Positions 17,619-25,562 of a stretch of DNA of 38,224 bases are shown here, piece after piece. The position numbers were made by a program, and so were the translations under genes. The stretch is from contig CALXTL010000018.1 of assembly GCA_944391445.1 (NCBI GenBank), positions 1 through 38,224 of the forward strand, given 5' to 3'. Below the pieces are notes generated by a model that had not been told where the DNA came from, did not search any database, and saw nothing but the letters and a program-made list of their open reading frames with translations. Numbering within the stretch: position 1 is the first letter of the stretch; each line of letters starts with the position of its first letter. The DNA comes from an uncultured Alphaproteobacteria bacterium. GTDB lineage: Bacteria > Pseudomonadota > Alphaproteobacteria > RF32 > CAG-239.

Positions 17619-17648
17619 CGGAATTCTCCTTAACTTCTTACTTCTTCC

Positions 17649-17681
17649 ATTATAGCACAAATTTATTTAAAGTATTCTTAA
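17649..17681 (-). promoter_or_regulatory. Extended -10 promoter with CtrA-like box (YjfB-like gene)
   Basis: On the minus strand TGCTATAAT (17649-17657) is a perfect extended -10. A poor -35 is replaced by TTAA-N7-TTAA (17667-17681), which covers the -35 position, 12 bp from the -10. This is the geometry of CtrA-activated promoters in Caulobacter. Confidence 0.65.
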
Positions 17682-17745
17682 AAAATATCTCTTGTTTTTT
17701 TTATAGCGGCGCTTATTTAATGAAAAAACGGAGGAGATTTTGTTT

Positions 17746-18222
17746 ATGCCGGAGGCTCTGAGAAATTTGACCATGCTGTTGTGGATTGGCTGTGCGCTTA
17801 ACAGCGGGATGGTTTCGGCTCATGCACAAGGCGTACAAGAAGAAAATACTGCCGCGGCCAATGCCCCGACAATTATTGTCGGACGCGCCGCGCAGGCAGA
17901 CGGCGGCGAAGATGAAACGGTGCTTGAACAGCCGGCCGGCGCAGAAAACCCGTTAGGAGATCCGCTGTCGGAAACTGCTGCGCCGACGGCGACAACGGCA
18001 GATGTTCCCGTTGCCGCGCCGGTTCAGGCTGCAGCGGCTGTGCCGAAGGCGTCATCTGATGAAAACACAAATGCGGAAACTCTCGGCAAACAATTTCAAA
18101 ATACGCTGATGGAAGCCAATGGCATGGTCTACGACGTGCAAGCTTACCCGGTTGAGGATTTGCAGGCTATTGGCAATTCCAGCAATCCGGAAACGATTTA
18201 TTCACCGAATGTCAATCCTTAG
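17746..18222 (+). CDS. Secreted low-complexity protein, unknown
   Basis: A 158-residue product. The N-terminus has a hydrophobic stretch (LTMLLWIGCALNSGMVSAHAQG) ending in an AHA-like signal peptidase site near residue 28, so export is likely. The middle (residues about 30-105) is Ala/Pro/Thr/Glu rich and probably disordered; the last 50 residues are more ordered (GKQFQNTLMEANGMVYDVQAYP). ATG 17746 is 9 nt after GGAGGAG; a TTG at 17740 is the alternative. It converges on the cysteine-rich gene, sharing TTAG at 18219-18222. No domain recognised; a periplasmic partner of a cell-surface system is only a guess. Confidence 0.7.
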   Translation: MPEALRNLTMLLWIGCALNSGMVSAHAQGVQEENTAAANAPTIIVGRAAQADGGEDETVLEQPAGAENPLGDPLSETAAPTATTADVPVAAPVQAAAAVPKASSDENTNAETLGKQFQNTLMEANGMVYDVQAYPVEDLQAIGNSSNPETIYSPNVNP

Positions 18223-19952
18223 TCGCATTCCTGCTGTTTGAAGCTTAAGGCGCGGCATTGCCATTTGCCCTCACCCAGGTTGGACGGCTCCAGAGTGAAA
18301 TTTTGTAAAGACTGGTCGGTTGCCGAACCCAAATGCCGGTAGTATTTGTCGTCGCATTGTGCGTCGTTGTTTTCAACCAGCGGGAAAACGGTTTCCTCAT
18401 ATGTACTGAACAACTTGGTATATTTGTAAAGGTGGATACTTGACAAGGTGTTGGGCAAGGCGGCGCTTTCGCTGGTGGAGGTGATCCGGATATGCGGAGT
18501 ATCCAGCTTGCTCCATTGTTTGATGACAATATTGGCGGTTTTGGCATTGATGCCGTCGGTGATCCGGGCCTTTGTATTACAGCCGAAGACAATGCTTTCT
18601 TTATCCAAACTGTTATTGAGCTCATCAGTGTAGTTGAGGCTGCCTTTGATGAATATTTCGGCAAAACTTTTGCTCTGCAGCGCGCCGTTGAGATTTCCTC
18701 TGATACCAAGAGCGGCGTCTTTTCCGAGATTGATATTGCCGTTGACATTTCCGGTGATCAGAAGTTTGCTTTCCGGCGCGACTTCAAAATTGGTGCAGAC
18801 CGCCGGGAAATTTTCAAAATTGACAACGCCCAAGATTTGTGTCTTCAGGCCTGTCAGCGGACAATCCGGCATTTCTCCCTGCGCGGAGATTTTGGTGTTG
18901 CGAAAGATGCCGTTGACCGAAAGGGTGACTGGTTCTTCAAAAATCAGATGAAGATTAATATTGCTGATTTCGCGGTCAAGTAAAGCTGCGTATTGTTCGC
19001 GATTTTCATTGTTCAGACGGAATGTCAGAGTCGGGCGGCTTTGATCGCGGCATTCAATTTCGCTCATGCCAACAAGGGATGTCAGTTTCTTTTTGGCAGG
19101 GTCAAGCGGTGGATTTTCCTGATCGGCACCGAAGACATCGGCATCGGAATTGTTGGCGCGAGCCAGTTTAAGACAATTGATTTTGCAATGTTTGAAACTA
19201 GGATTTTCCGGACAGTCAAAGGTGTCTTCCACCTCAGCACAGGAATTGGCGACGAAGCCTTTTTCTTGACAGACCATGGCCGCTGTTTTGCAAACGCTGT
19301 ATAAACGTTTTTTGCCTTGCAAACAAGAGGATGTCTGCGCACTCATCGGGCCAAAAACACAATCTTCAAATCCTTCGCAGGCGGCTGGTTTGATGTTGGT
19401 TTTTACCTCACCGGCGCAAGTTGTGCAGGTTTCGCCGTCAGCCACATATCCTTCCGGGATGGCATCAATCAAATGAGAAAATTTCGGGCAAGTATCACAA
19501 CATTTGCCATAATCCGGCGAATAGGGGCATTTTTTATCATTCAGCTGGCATTTGTCTTTATGAACAAATCCTTTTTCTTCGCAGGCTTTGCCAATGTTTT
19601 CAATGCAAATGCGGTAAAGCGGAAATTTATTGTCGCACATTTTGTGCGGGTAAAGCGGAAGTTTGCAGTCTTTTTCCAAAAAGGTAAAATTGTTGTTACG
19701 GCACCATTGTTCCTGCGAGCAACTGCGGTAGTAGGCATCGTGATGCGGACAGCGCTCAGCCGGAGCTGTTTGGTTGGAGCAGTTGGCATAAGTTATTTTA
19801 TAGCCTTCATCAAGGCATTTTTGCTCGGCTCTGGAAAGTTCATGATTGGTATAGGTGTTGGTTGCGTATTCCGGCACGACCGAGGCCCGGGCCGTAATAC
19901 CGGCGCCCAGACTGAACAAAGCTATGAAAACAAGCGACTTGATGTTTTTCAT
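18219..19952 (-). CDS. Large secreted cysteine-rich repeat protein with beta-helix-like C-terminus
   Basis: A 577-residue exported protein; the signal peptide (KSLVFIALFSLGAGITARAS) ends with an ARA-S site. The first 260 or so residues of the mature part hold about 25 cysteines in imperfect repeats of the form C-x3-[GN]-[FY]-x5-8-C-x6-10-C-P-x4-[YF]-x2-C, for example CLDEGYKITYANC, CRNNNFTFLEKDC, CEEKGFVHKDKC and CQEKGFVANSC. The rest (residues about 310-510) has Asn/Gly-rich turns alternating with short hydrophobic strands (LLITGNVNGNINLGKDAALG), like a parallel beta-helix. A surface or secreted structural or adhesive protein held by disulphides is likely. It has an apparent CtrA-like promoter. 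The family was not recognised. Confidence 0.75.
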   Translation of the reverse strand: MKNIKSLVFIALFSLGAGITARASVVPEYATNTYTNHELSRAEQKCLDEGYKITYANCSNQTAPAERCPHHDAYYRSCSQEQWCRNNNFTFLEKDCKLPLYPHKMCDNKFPLYRICIENIGKACEEKGFVHKDKCQLNDKKCPYSPDYGKCCDTCPKFSHLIDAIPEGYVADGETCTTCAGEVKTNIKPAACEGFEDCVFGPMSAQTSSCLQGKKRLYSVCKTAAMVCQEKGFVANSCAEVEDTFDCPENPSFKHCKINCLKLARANNSDADVFGADQENPPLDPAKKKLTSLVGMSEIECRDQSRPTLTFRLNNENREQYAALLDREISNINLHLIFEEPVTLSVNGIFRNTKISAQGEMPDCPLTGLKTQILGVVNFENFPAVCTNFEVAPESKLLITGNVNGNINLGKDAALGIRGNLNGALQSKSFAEIFIKGSLNYTDELNNSLDKESIVFGCNTKARITDGINAKTANIVIKQWSKLDTPHIRITSTSESAALPNTLSSIHLYKYTKLFSTYEETVFPLVENNDAQCDDKYYRHLGSATDQSLQNFTLEPSNLGEGKWQCRALSFKQQECD

Positions 19953-19987
19953 GGTGATATTCCCGCTATGACAGACTATATGAATTT

Positions 19988-20019
19988 ATCATAATGAGAC
20001 GGAATTAATTTTGCGTTAA
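19988..20019 (-). promoter_or_regulatory. CtrA-like box and -10 for the cysteine-rich gene
   Basis: An exact TTAA-N7-TTAA (20005-20019) is followed on the minus strand, after 11 bp, by TATGAT (19988-19993). Transcription would start near 19981, about 30 nt before the start codon. The box also lies 15 bp upstream of the carD -35. Confidence 0.55.
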
Positions 20020-20034
20020 AAATTTTTGCGTCTT

Positions 20035-20063
20035 TTGACAAAAATTGATTTTTTGACTAGATT
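20035..20063 (+). promoter_or_regulatory. carD promoter
   Basis: TTGACA (20035-20040), 17 bp, TAGATT (20058-20063); the leader to carD is about 70 nt. Confidence 0.6.
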
Positions 20064-20138
20064 TAAACTCAATTTTGTGGTATGGTAGCGCTGTGTTTGA
20101 ATAAAACCGCCATAATCAACCAAAGTTAAGGAAATGCC

Positions 20139-20645
20139 ATGAATAAAAAAATTTCAGTGAAAAATCCTTTTTGCTCCGGCGAATATGTCGTTTATCCGGC
20201 GCACGGCGTCGGCAAAGTTGCGGATATTACCAAGCAGACTGTGGCCGGATCGGAACTGGAACTGATTGTTGTCAATTTTGCCAAAGATAAAATGACATTG
20301 CGTATTCCCATGGCTAAAGCCGAAACGACCGGACTGAGGAAGATTTCTGAAGAGAGTACGATGGCTGATGCTCTTTCAACCCTGAAAGGGAAGGCTAAAG
20401 TCAAAAAAGTGATGTGGTCGCGCCGCGCTCAGGAATATGAGAATAAAATTAATTCCGGCAGTCCAGTGGCGATTGCCGAGGTGATCCGCGATTTGTACCG
20501 TAGTGAGAATCTGGCGGAACAGTCGTACAGTGAACGTCAGATTTATGAACAGGCACTGGACCGGCTGGCTAATGAATATGCTGTTTGCGAAAATATTGCG
20601 CCGGCTGAAGCAACGGCTAAAATTTTGAGTATTTTGGCTAAATAG
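20139..20645 (+). CDS. carD: CarD/CdnL-family RNA polymerase-binding regulator
   Basis: CarD-family proteins bind the RNA polymerase beta subunit and stabilise open complexes, often at rRNA and growth genes. The 168-residue product has the N-terminal Tudor-like RNAP-interaction domain (SGEYVVYPAHGVGKVADI at about residues 13-30, LRIPMAKAETTGLR at 50-64) and the helical DNA-binding domain with MWSRRAQEYENKINSG and EVIRDLYR. AAGGAA precedes the ATG, and a terminator follows directly, so it is monocistronic. Alphaproteobacterial CarD homologues of this size are common. Confidence 0.93.
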   Translation: MNKKISVKNPFCSGEYVVYPAHGVGKVADITKQTVAGSELELIVVNFAKDKMTLRIPMAKAETTGLRKISEESTMADALSTLKGKAKVKKVMWSRRAQEYENKINSGSPVAIAEVIRDLYRSENLAEQSYSERQIYEQALDRLANEYAVCENIAPAEATAKILSILAK

Positions 20646-20667
20646 CTTTTATGGAAATTTTTTATTG

Positions 20668-20699
20668 ATGCCGCAGGAAAATCCTGCGGCATTTTTTTT
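20668..20699 (+). terminator. Terminator after carD
   Basis: An 11-bp perfect stem, ATGCCGCAGGA with TCCTGCGGCAT, a 3-nt loop and T8. Confidence 0.93.
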
Positions 20700-20774
20700 G
20701 ATTAAAATAAATTTATGCGAGGCTGCAAAAAAAGGGTGGATAAGAGTTTTCTGCGCTTGCGAATCAGGTAAAGG

Positions 20775-20789
20775 TTAACTAAAGGTTAA
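20775..20789 (+). promoter_or_regulatory. CtrA-like box upstream of apaG
   Basis: An exact TTAA-N7-TTAA inside a tandem AAAGGTTAA repeat. The -10 at the expected distance is poor (GGCATT region). A TTGACC at 20807 is too close to the gene to serve it clearly. Confidence 0.45.
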
Positions 20790-20844
20790 TTAAAGAGCGG
20801 TGGCATTGACCGTTTTGTGGCTAATCTTAAGCGGAGAGACAGGC

Positions 20845-21258
20845 ATGCAGACACAGGATTTTTGGATTCAGGAAAGTGACGGGATAGTGGTTTCTGCCCG
20901 GCCGGTTCTGATGCAAGAAGACTGTGATAAAAAGTTTTGGTGGGGGTATTATTTGTGTATTGAAAATCAAACCAATGATAAAATCCGCCTGCTTGGCAAA
21001 AACTGGAAAATTACAGATGAAGCCGGCAACAGCTATGTCGACAATACAGTCGGTTTCAAAGGAGAGCTGCCTGAGCTTGAGCCGGGAGAGTATTTTGAGT
21101 TCACTTCAGAAGCTCCGCTTGATTTTGCCAATGCGGTATTTTATGGGTCTTGCCAAGTATTGCGCGAAGGACAGAATGTTCCGCATGAGGTAAAGATTCC
21201 GACTTTCAGCCTTTCAGCGCCGCAACTCCGCCATAGACGCCGGCGAATCGTTAATTAG
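20845..21258 (+). CDS. apaG: ApaG-family protein (DUF525)
   Basis: ApaG is a small immunoglobulin-like beta-sandwich protein, first seen beside apaH in enterobacteria and linked there to cobalt and magnesium resistance; its molecular role is unclear. The conserved core is visible: YYLCIENQTNDKIRLLGKNWKITDEAG, then LEPGEYFEFTSEAPLDF, GSCQVL and the C-terminal EVKIPTFSLS. The start was placed at ATG 20845, after GGAGAG; the ORF extends to 20800 but those codons are unlike the family. Length 137. No apaH is nearby. Its stop overlaps the convergent lipoprotein gene. Confidence 0.9.
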   Translation: MQTQDFWIQESDGIVVSARPVLMQEDCDKKFWWGYYLCIENQTNDKIRLLGKNWKITDEAGNSYVDNTVGFKGELPELEPGEYFEFTSEAPLDFANAVFYGSCQVLREGQNVPHEVKIPTFSLSAPQLRHRRRRIVN

Positions 21259-21875
21259 TAATAAGTCGGCACCAGCGGCTGATTGACGACGTATAAATTC
21301 AGATATTGGTAGATGTTGGCGGTCATTTTATTGTTAAAGTCGTCAAAAAGTTTGTTTACCATGGCACTCCAATATTGTTCTTTGTCGGCAATATCAGTAT
21401 CGGCGTCGATTGTTAGTTCGCGCCAGCCTTCTACTTGCGTGGTGGCCTCGGACATATTGTTCGGGTTATAAATGCGGACGGCAACAATCAGCGTTGCTTT
21501 GTATTTGATACGGTCTTTAGCCCACATTTTGTCTGTCGGCTCAAGTGTCTCGGTGACACTGGCATCTTTGATAATGACATCGGCAATATTTTCGCTTGAG
21601 AAATCAACGGGTTTGAGCCTGTCATGCGCCCAGAGTTTGGCTGTTTTTTCTATGGAAACAGGAAAGAGATGTTCAACGTGCGGGCGGGTGAATGACGGTG
21701 TAAATTCTGAAACGACGTTGACTTTGCTGACTTTCAGCTGAATCGGTTCTTCCGTGTCGTAACGTGGTTCGGTGTAACGGGGAAGCGCTTCGTTGTCTGA
21801 CGGAAACAGATAGGCGCAGCCGGAAAGTAATCCGCAGACAGCGCAAAAGGCTAAAATTCTTTTCGAAATCGTCAT
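21255..21875 (-). CDS. Lipoprotein of unknown function
   Basis: A 206-residue protein with a lipobox (LLSGC, Cys20) after a short hydrophobic signal, so it should be acylated and held in a membrane; no Asp at +2, so the outer membrane is likely. The mature part alternates charged and hydrophobic stretches (IQLKVSKVNVVSEF, YKATLIVAVRIYNPNN, WSAMVNKLFDDFNNKM) like an alpha/beta lipoprotein fold. It resembles small outer-membrane lipoproteins found in alphaproteobacterial genomes, but I cannot name a family. A CtrA-like box lies upstream. Confidence 0.75.
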   Translation of the reverse strand: MTISKRILAFCAVCGLLSGCAYLFPSDNEALPRYTEPRYDTEEPIQLKVSKVNVVSEFTPSFTRPHVEHLFPVSIEKTAKLWAHDRLKPVDFSSENIADVIIKDASVTETLEPTDKMWAKDRIKYKATLIVAVRIYNPNNMSEATTQVEGWRELTIDADTDIADKEQYWSAMVNKLFDDFNNKMTANIYQYLNLYVVNQPLVPTYY

Positions 21876-21901
21876 GTTCTTTTGTCCGTATGTTATAACA
21901 C

Positions 21902-21926
21902 AAAAAAGCTCTGAACAGCAGAGCTT
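21902..21926 (-). terminator. Terminator of hslO
   Basis: AAGCTCTG and CAGAGCTT form an 8-bp stem around a 5-nt loop, with T6 on the minus strand (A6 at 21902-21907 on plus). Confidence 0.8.
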
Positions 21927-21931
21927 CTTTT

Positions 21932-21963
21932 AACATATTAGATATTCATTAAAAACTGGTTAA
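21932..21963 (-). promoter_or_regulatory. CtrA-like box and -10 for the lipoprotein gene
   Basis: An exact TTAA-N7-TTAA (21949-21963) is followed on the minus strand after 11 bp by TATGTT (21932-21937). The start of transcription would fall near 21925, at the edge of the hslO terminator hairpin, which would then form at the very 5' end of the lipoprotein mRNA. Confidence 0.5.
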
Positions 21964-21971
21964 ATCTGCAA

Positions 21972-22901
21972 CTACTGTTTTAGAAGCTCACCCCGTTCAA
22001 ACACATATTTCTCTGAGCAGAAATTACAAGTGGCGGTAATCTTGCCGTTTTTTACCATAGCATTGATGTCGTCTTCCGAAAAAGTGCTCAGCGTGTTTAG
22101 CAGTTTGTCGCGGGAACAACGGCAGCCGAAAGTATATTCACGATTGTCGGAAACATTCAGGTTGTTGGCATGAAACAAGCGGTGGAGAATGTCCTGCGCT
22201 GAAAGTTCCGCGTTGAAAACCTCGTCATCGGTGAGGCTTTCCATGAAAATTTTGGCTTGATTCCAATTTTCGGAGAGGGTTTCGTCGTCTTGAATATTTT
22301 GGCCGCCGTTTGCAGGCATCTTTTGCAGCATAATTCCTGCAGCAGCCCAAGAACGGGAATCACCTGCGGGTGCTTTGAGAAACAGTTTGAGATCCGTGTC
22401 GATTTGTTCGGATTGTTTGAAGTAGCGCAAGGCACATTCGGTCAGGGTTTTGCCCTGCAAATCAACAATTCCCTGATAAAGCTGGGTGTCTTTGCCCTGA
22501 TCTACGGTGAAAGCTAAATGCCCTTTACCCAGCAGGTGCGGCGCCGGTTCAATTTCACCTGAAGTTTTGCGCAAAGTTTGATTTTGTTCCAGGCGCTTTT
22601 TGTCAAAGCGCGCGCATGCACGGATTTTTCCTTCCGAAGTTACGTCTACGACGGTCAGGGAAACAGCGCCGTTGCTTTGGATTTGTAACGTAAACAGCCC
22701 CTTATATTTGAGCATGCTGGCTAACATTGCCGCAAGAACGGTGCTTTCGGCAATGACGGCCGAAACCGGCAACGGGTAGTTGTGTTTGCCAAGAATGGTG
22801 TCAAGAACGCCGCTCAGTCGGATAAAGCGGCCCTGGCAAGCGCCGTTGTCAATAAAGAATGATGCACATGAATCGAAATTTGTATTCTTTTTGATAGGCA
22901 T
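21972..22901 (-). CDS. hslO: Redox-regulated chaperone Hsp33
   Basis: Hsp33 is a cytoplasmic holdase activated by oxidation of a zinc centre. The 309-residue product has the N-terminal folding domain (GRFIRLSGVLDTIL, with LAFTVDQG further on) and the C-terminal zinc site: Cys260-x-Cys262, 29 residues, Cys292-x2-Cys295, the standard CxC and CxxC pattern with a normal linker. Length is about 15 residues above E. coli. It has no promoter that I recognise; a terminator follows it. Confidence 0.96.
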   Translation of the reverse strand: MPIKKNTNFDSCASFFIDNGACQGRFIRLSGVLDTILGKHNYPLPVSAVIAESTVLAAMLASMLKYKGLFTLQIQSNGAVSLTVVDVTSEGKIRACARFDKKRLEQNQTLRKTSGEIEPAPHLLGKGHLAFTVDQGKDTQLYQGIVDLQGKTLTECALRYFKQSEQIDTDLKLFLKAPAGDSRSWAAAGIMLQKMPANGGQNIQDDETLSENWNQAKIFMESLTDDEVFNAELSAQDILHRLFHANNLNVSDNREYTFGCRCSRDKLLNTLSTFSEDDINAMVKNGKITATCNFCSEKYVFERGELLKQ

Positions 22902-22967
22902 TGATGTTTTTTCCCTGTATGTTATTTTATTGATAAACTGTATAATCTAGTTCGAAGGATTTTTCAA

Positions 22968-23513
22968 GTGTCAGAAAATCAGAAGAAAGTCGGTAAGCCG
23001 AAAGCTCTGCGGAAGATGACGCCGCAACGGGTGAAAAACATCGGCCTTTATTATCTGAAGCGTTTTGAGTCTTCAGTGGCAAACTTGCGCATGGTGTTGA
23101 AACGCAGGGTTGACGCTTATGCCCGGCAAGTCAAAGATTTTGACCGGGCGGAGGCCTATGACTGGATTGAGGAAATTTTGGCGGATTTTCAGCGTTACGG
23201 TTATCTGAACGATGAAAGATATACCGAGATAAAAATTAAAGATTATATGAGCGCCGGCAAGTCGCCGCGCTATATTATGGGGAAATTGCGCGAAAAAGGC
23301 GTTGATGAGGCGGTTGTTAATGCTTTGCTGGATATGCAGGAATATAATGCCTATGATATGGCTCTTCGTCTGGCAAAAAAGAAAAAAATCGGTCCTTTTT
23401 GTGCTGATGAAAATTTGCGGAGAGAACGCCGTAGCAAAGATTTGGCTATTTTGGTCCGAGCCGGTTTTGATTATGACACGGCGGTAAAAGTTCTGAGCAC
23501 AGAGCCCCTCTGA
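22968..23513 (+). CDS. recX: RecX-family recombination regulator (GTG start)
   Basis: RecX proteins bind and limit RecA filaments. The 181-residue product is all helical, with tandem three-helix RecX repeats: the segment YYLKRFESSVANLRMVLKRRV, then WIEEILADFQRYGYLNDERYTEIKI and SPRYIMGKLREKGVDEAVV are typical. The start is GTG 22968 with GAAGGA 8 nt upstream. recA is not adjacent. It ends 1 nt before the convergent truA. Confidence 0.85.
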   Translation: MSENQKKVGKPKALRKMTPQRVKNIGLYYLKRFESSVANLRMVLKRRVDAYARQVKDFDRAEAYDWIEEILADFQRYGYLNDERYTEIKIKDYMSAGKSPRYIMGKLREKGVDEAVVNALLDMQEYNAYDMALRLAKKKKIGPFCADENLRRERRSKDLAILVRAGFDYDTAVKVLSTEPL

Positions 23514-23514
23514 T

Positions 23515-24342
23515 TTAGTACATTACTTTGCTGAGATATAAGCCACAGGCCGGTGCCGTCGGGCCGGCGGCTTTGCGGTCGCGCGCTTCTAAAATGTATT
23601 TCACGGCCTCAGGAGACAGATGTCCGTCGCCGACAAGTTTGAGCGTCCCGACCATGTTGCGAACCTGATGGTGCAAAAATGAGCGCGCTTCAACGGTAAA
23701 GATAATTTCCTCGCCGCAGGTTTCAATTCCCAGTTTATCCAGCGTTTTAAGCGGTGATTTTGCCTGGCAGGCTGCCGCGCGGAACGAGGTGAAGTCGTGG
23801 TACCCCAGCAGGTATTTGGCGCCTTGTCGCATTTTTTCAACATCCAATGGCACCGGAACCCACCAAACCCTGTTTTTTTCCAAGATCGGCGGCGTGCGCC
23901 GGTTGAGAATCCGGTATATATATCCGCGGCCGACGGCTGAGAATCGGGCATTAAAATTTTCCGGAACCGCTTCAACCTGCAAAATGACAACCGGGGCATT
24001 TTGTTCGCGTAAGTGAAAATTTAACGCATCGCGCAGTTTCCAATCTTCCATTTCTCTATTTAAATCAAAATGAGCAACTTGTGCCAACGCATGGACACCC
24101 GCATCGGTGCGGCCGGCTCCCTGAATTTCCGGTGTTGATCTGATTATGGCGGGAAACTGCGGTTGTAATTCGGCACTCAATTCTTTTTCGTTATTCAAGT
24201 CCGTGATTGTTTTTTTTTCTTCAGATGGCAACAGATGTTCCAACGCATTTTCCAGATATTCCTGCACGCTGGGGCCGTCAAGCTGGCGTTGCCAGCCGAG
24301 AATATTGGTTCCGTCATATTCAATTGTGATTTTATAACGCAT
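23515..24342 (-). CDS. truA: tRNA pseudouridine synthase A with an insertion
   Basis: TruA makes pseudouridine 38-40 in the anticodon arm of many tRNAs. The start RYKITIEYDGTNILGWQRQ, the catalytic GAGRTDAGVHA (Asp80), the NFNARFSAVGRGYIYRI stretch and C-terminal SFLHHQVRNMVGTL identify it. Length 275. A stretch of about 30 residues (39-71, Glu/Lys/Leu rich) sits between the first helix and the catalytic loop, where most TruA proteins have about 10 residues, so the active core is intact but carries a lineage-specific insertion. Confidence 0.93.
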   Translation of the reverse strand: MRYKITIEYDGTNILGWQRQLDGPSVQEYLENALEHLLPSEEKKTITDLNNEKELSAELQPQFPAIIRSTPEIQGAGRTDAGVHALAQVAHFDLNREMEDWKLRDALNFHLREQNAPVVILQVEAVPENFNARFSAVGRGYIYRILNRRTPPILEKNRVWWVPVPLDVEKMRQGAKYLLGYHDFTSFRAAACQAKSPLKTLDKLGIETCGEEIIFTVEARSFLHHQVRNMVGTLKLVGDGHLSPEAVKYILEARDRKAAGPTAPACGLYLSKVMY

Positions 24343-24374
24343 GATTTTGTTGCTGTATGTTTGTAAACTTAATT

Positions 24375-24403
24375 AAAAAGGGCATAAGAATTTATGCCCT
24401 TTT
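24375..24403 (-). terminator. Terminator of the Gfo/Idh gene
   Basis: A 12-bp stem, AAAAGGGCATAA with TTATGCCCTTTT, around a 4-nt loop; A/T flanks on both sides, so it is bidirectional. It separates the oxidoreductase gene from truA. Confidence 0.88.
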
Positions 24404-24427
24404 GTTGTTATTTCGGCAAGAGAAATT

Positions 24428-25447
24428 TTACTCGGCCGCTATTTTCAGCGCTTTGTTATCTTGCACAAAAAAACCGAGTTGCTCCTGAATTGTCCAGATG
24501 GTGCGCAATGCCGCCAGAGCTTTTTCTCCGGTAATGCGCGGCGTATCTTTGCCGTTGACACAATTGATGAAATGGCTCAATTCCGCCTGGAGCGGTTGGT
24601 TTGTCGGAATGAACAACTGTTCGACGCTGCCTTTGAGACCATAGTGCATCCATTCAGGGATTTCATCCTGATTGACATAAGGCATACGCCCCTGCGTATG
24701 AACATTGATGCTCTGGCTGATGAAGTCCATATCAATATAGTTGGTGTCCGTGGTGACCGACAAGGTGCGCACACGCGCCTGGGTGATGCGGCTGGCTGTC
24801 AGATTGGCCGTGACGCCGTTTTCAAATTCAAGCAGCGCGGTGATATAGTCTTTGCCTTGCGGGCTGGACGGCGTTTTGACACTGGCAGCATGTACCTTTG
24901 TGACCGGTGACTGAACCAGAGACTGGATAACTTCCATGTCATGAATCATCAGATCCATCGAGACGTCAACATCGGTAATGCGACCGGAAGCCGCCGACAT
25001 ACGCTGCGCCGTCAGAGAGCAGATTTTGGAAGTGTCGCTTAAAAGCTTATGCATTTGCTCAACCGCAGGGTTGAATTGCTCAATATGGCCGACCAGCAGT
25101 GTTACATTGTGTTTTTTTGCGGCATTGATCAGGCGTTGGCATTCGGCTTCGGTGGTGGCCAAGGGTTTTTCCATCAGGCAATGGATGCCTTTATTGAGAA
25201 AAAATTCACCGACATCGGCATGCGTGACAGACGTGGTCACAACACTTACGGCCTCAACATTAGCCGCAACTTCTTCCAAGGAAGAAAAAGCTTTAATGCC
25301 AAAAGTTTCGGCAGCGGCTTTGCAGGCTTCGGGGAAAATATCGTAGACGCCTACCAGTTCAACGCCGGGAAGAGATTTGTATGTTTTAAGATGGTTTTTG
25401 CCCATCATACCGGCACCAATGACAGCTACTTTAACGTTGTCAGACAT
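24428..25447 (-). CDS. Gfo/Idh/MocA-family NAD(P)-dependent sugar oxidoreductase
   Basis: A 339-residue two-domain dehydrogenase. The Rossmann start VAVIGAGMMGKNHLKTY (GxGxxG) lies at residues 6-22, the EKPLATT motif at about 91, and GHIEQFNPAV with DLMIHDMEVI further on. The combination EKP, GH.E.FNP and LMIHD resembles UDP-GlcNAc 3-dehydrogenase-type members, so a nucleotide-sugar substrate is possible, but the substrate is inferred only. ATG 25447 follows AGAGGT; a longer frame to 25480 lacks support. No sugar-pathway gene is adjacent. Confidence 0.85.
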   Translation of the reverse strand: MSDNVKVAVIGAGMMGKNHLKTYKSLPGVELVGVYDIFPEACKAAAETFGIKAFSSLEEVAANVEAVSVVTTSVTHADVGEFFLNKGIHCLMEKPLATTEAECQRLINAAKKHNVTLLVGHIEQFNPAVEQMHKLLSDTSKICSLTAQRMSAASGRITDVDVSMDLMIHDMEVIQSLVQSPVTKVHAASVKTPSSPQGKDYITALLEFENGVTANLTASRITQARVRTLSVTTDTNYIDMDFISQSINVHTQGRMPYVNQDEIPEWMHYGLKGSVEQLFIPTNQPLQAELSHFINCVNGKDTPRITGEKALAALRTIWTIQEQLGFFVQDNKALKIAAE

Positions 25448-25528
25448 TCGTTTTACCTCTGATTTGTTCACGTGATCCAAGTTTTAGTTTACATATACCA
25501 AGAAATTTGATAAAAAGCTTTTAAATTC

Positions 25529-25546
25529 TTGTTACATATTGTTACA
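25529..25546 (+). repeat. Tandem TTGTTACA, 10-bp spacing
   Basis: TTGTTACA at 25529-25536 and again at 25539-25546, one helical turn apart, just before the ribosome site of the SPOR lipoprotein gene. This could be an operator for a dimeric regulator. It also overlaps a one-mismatch CtrA-like box, TTAA-N7-TTAC (25521-25535). Confidence 0.35.
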
Positions 25547-25562
25547 CAATAGGGAATTGCCA

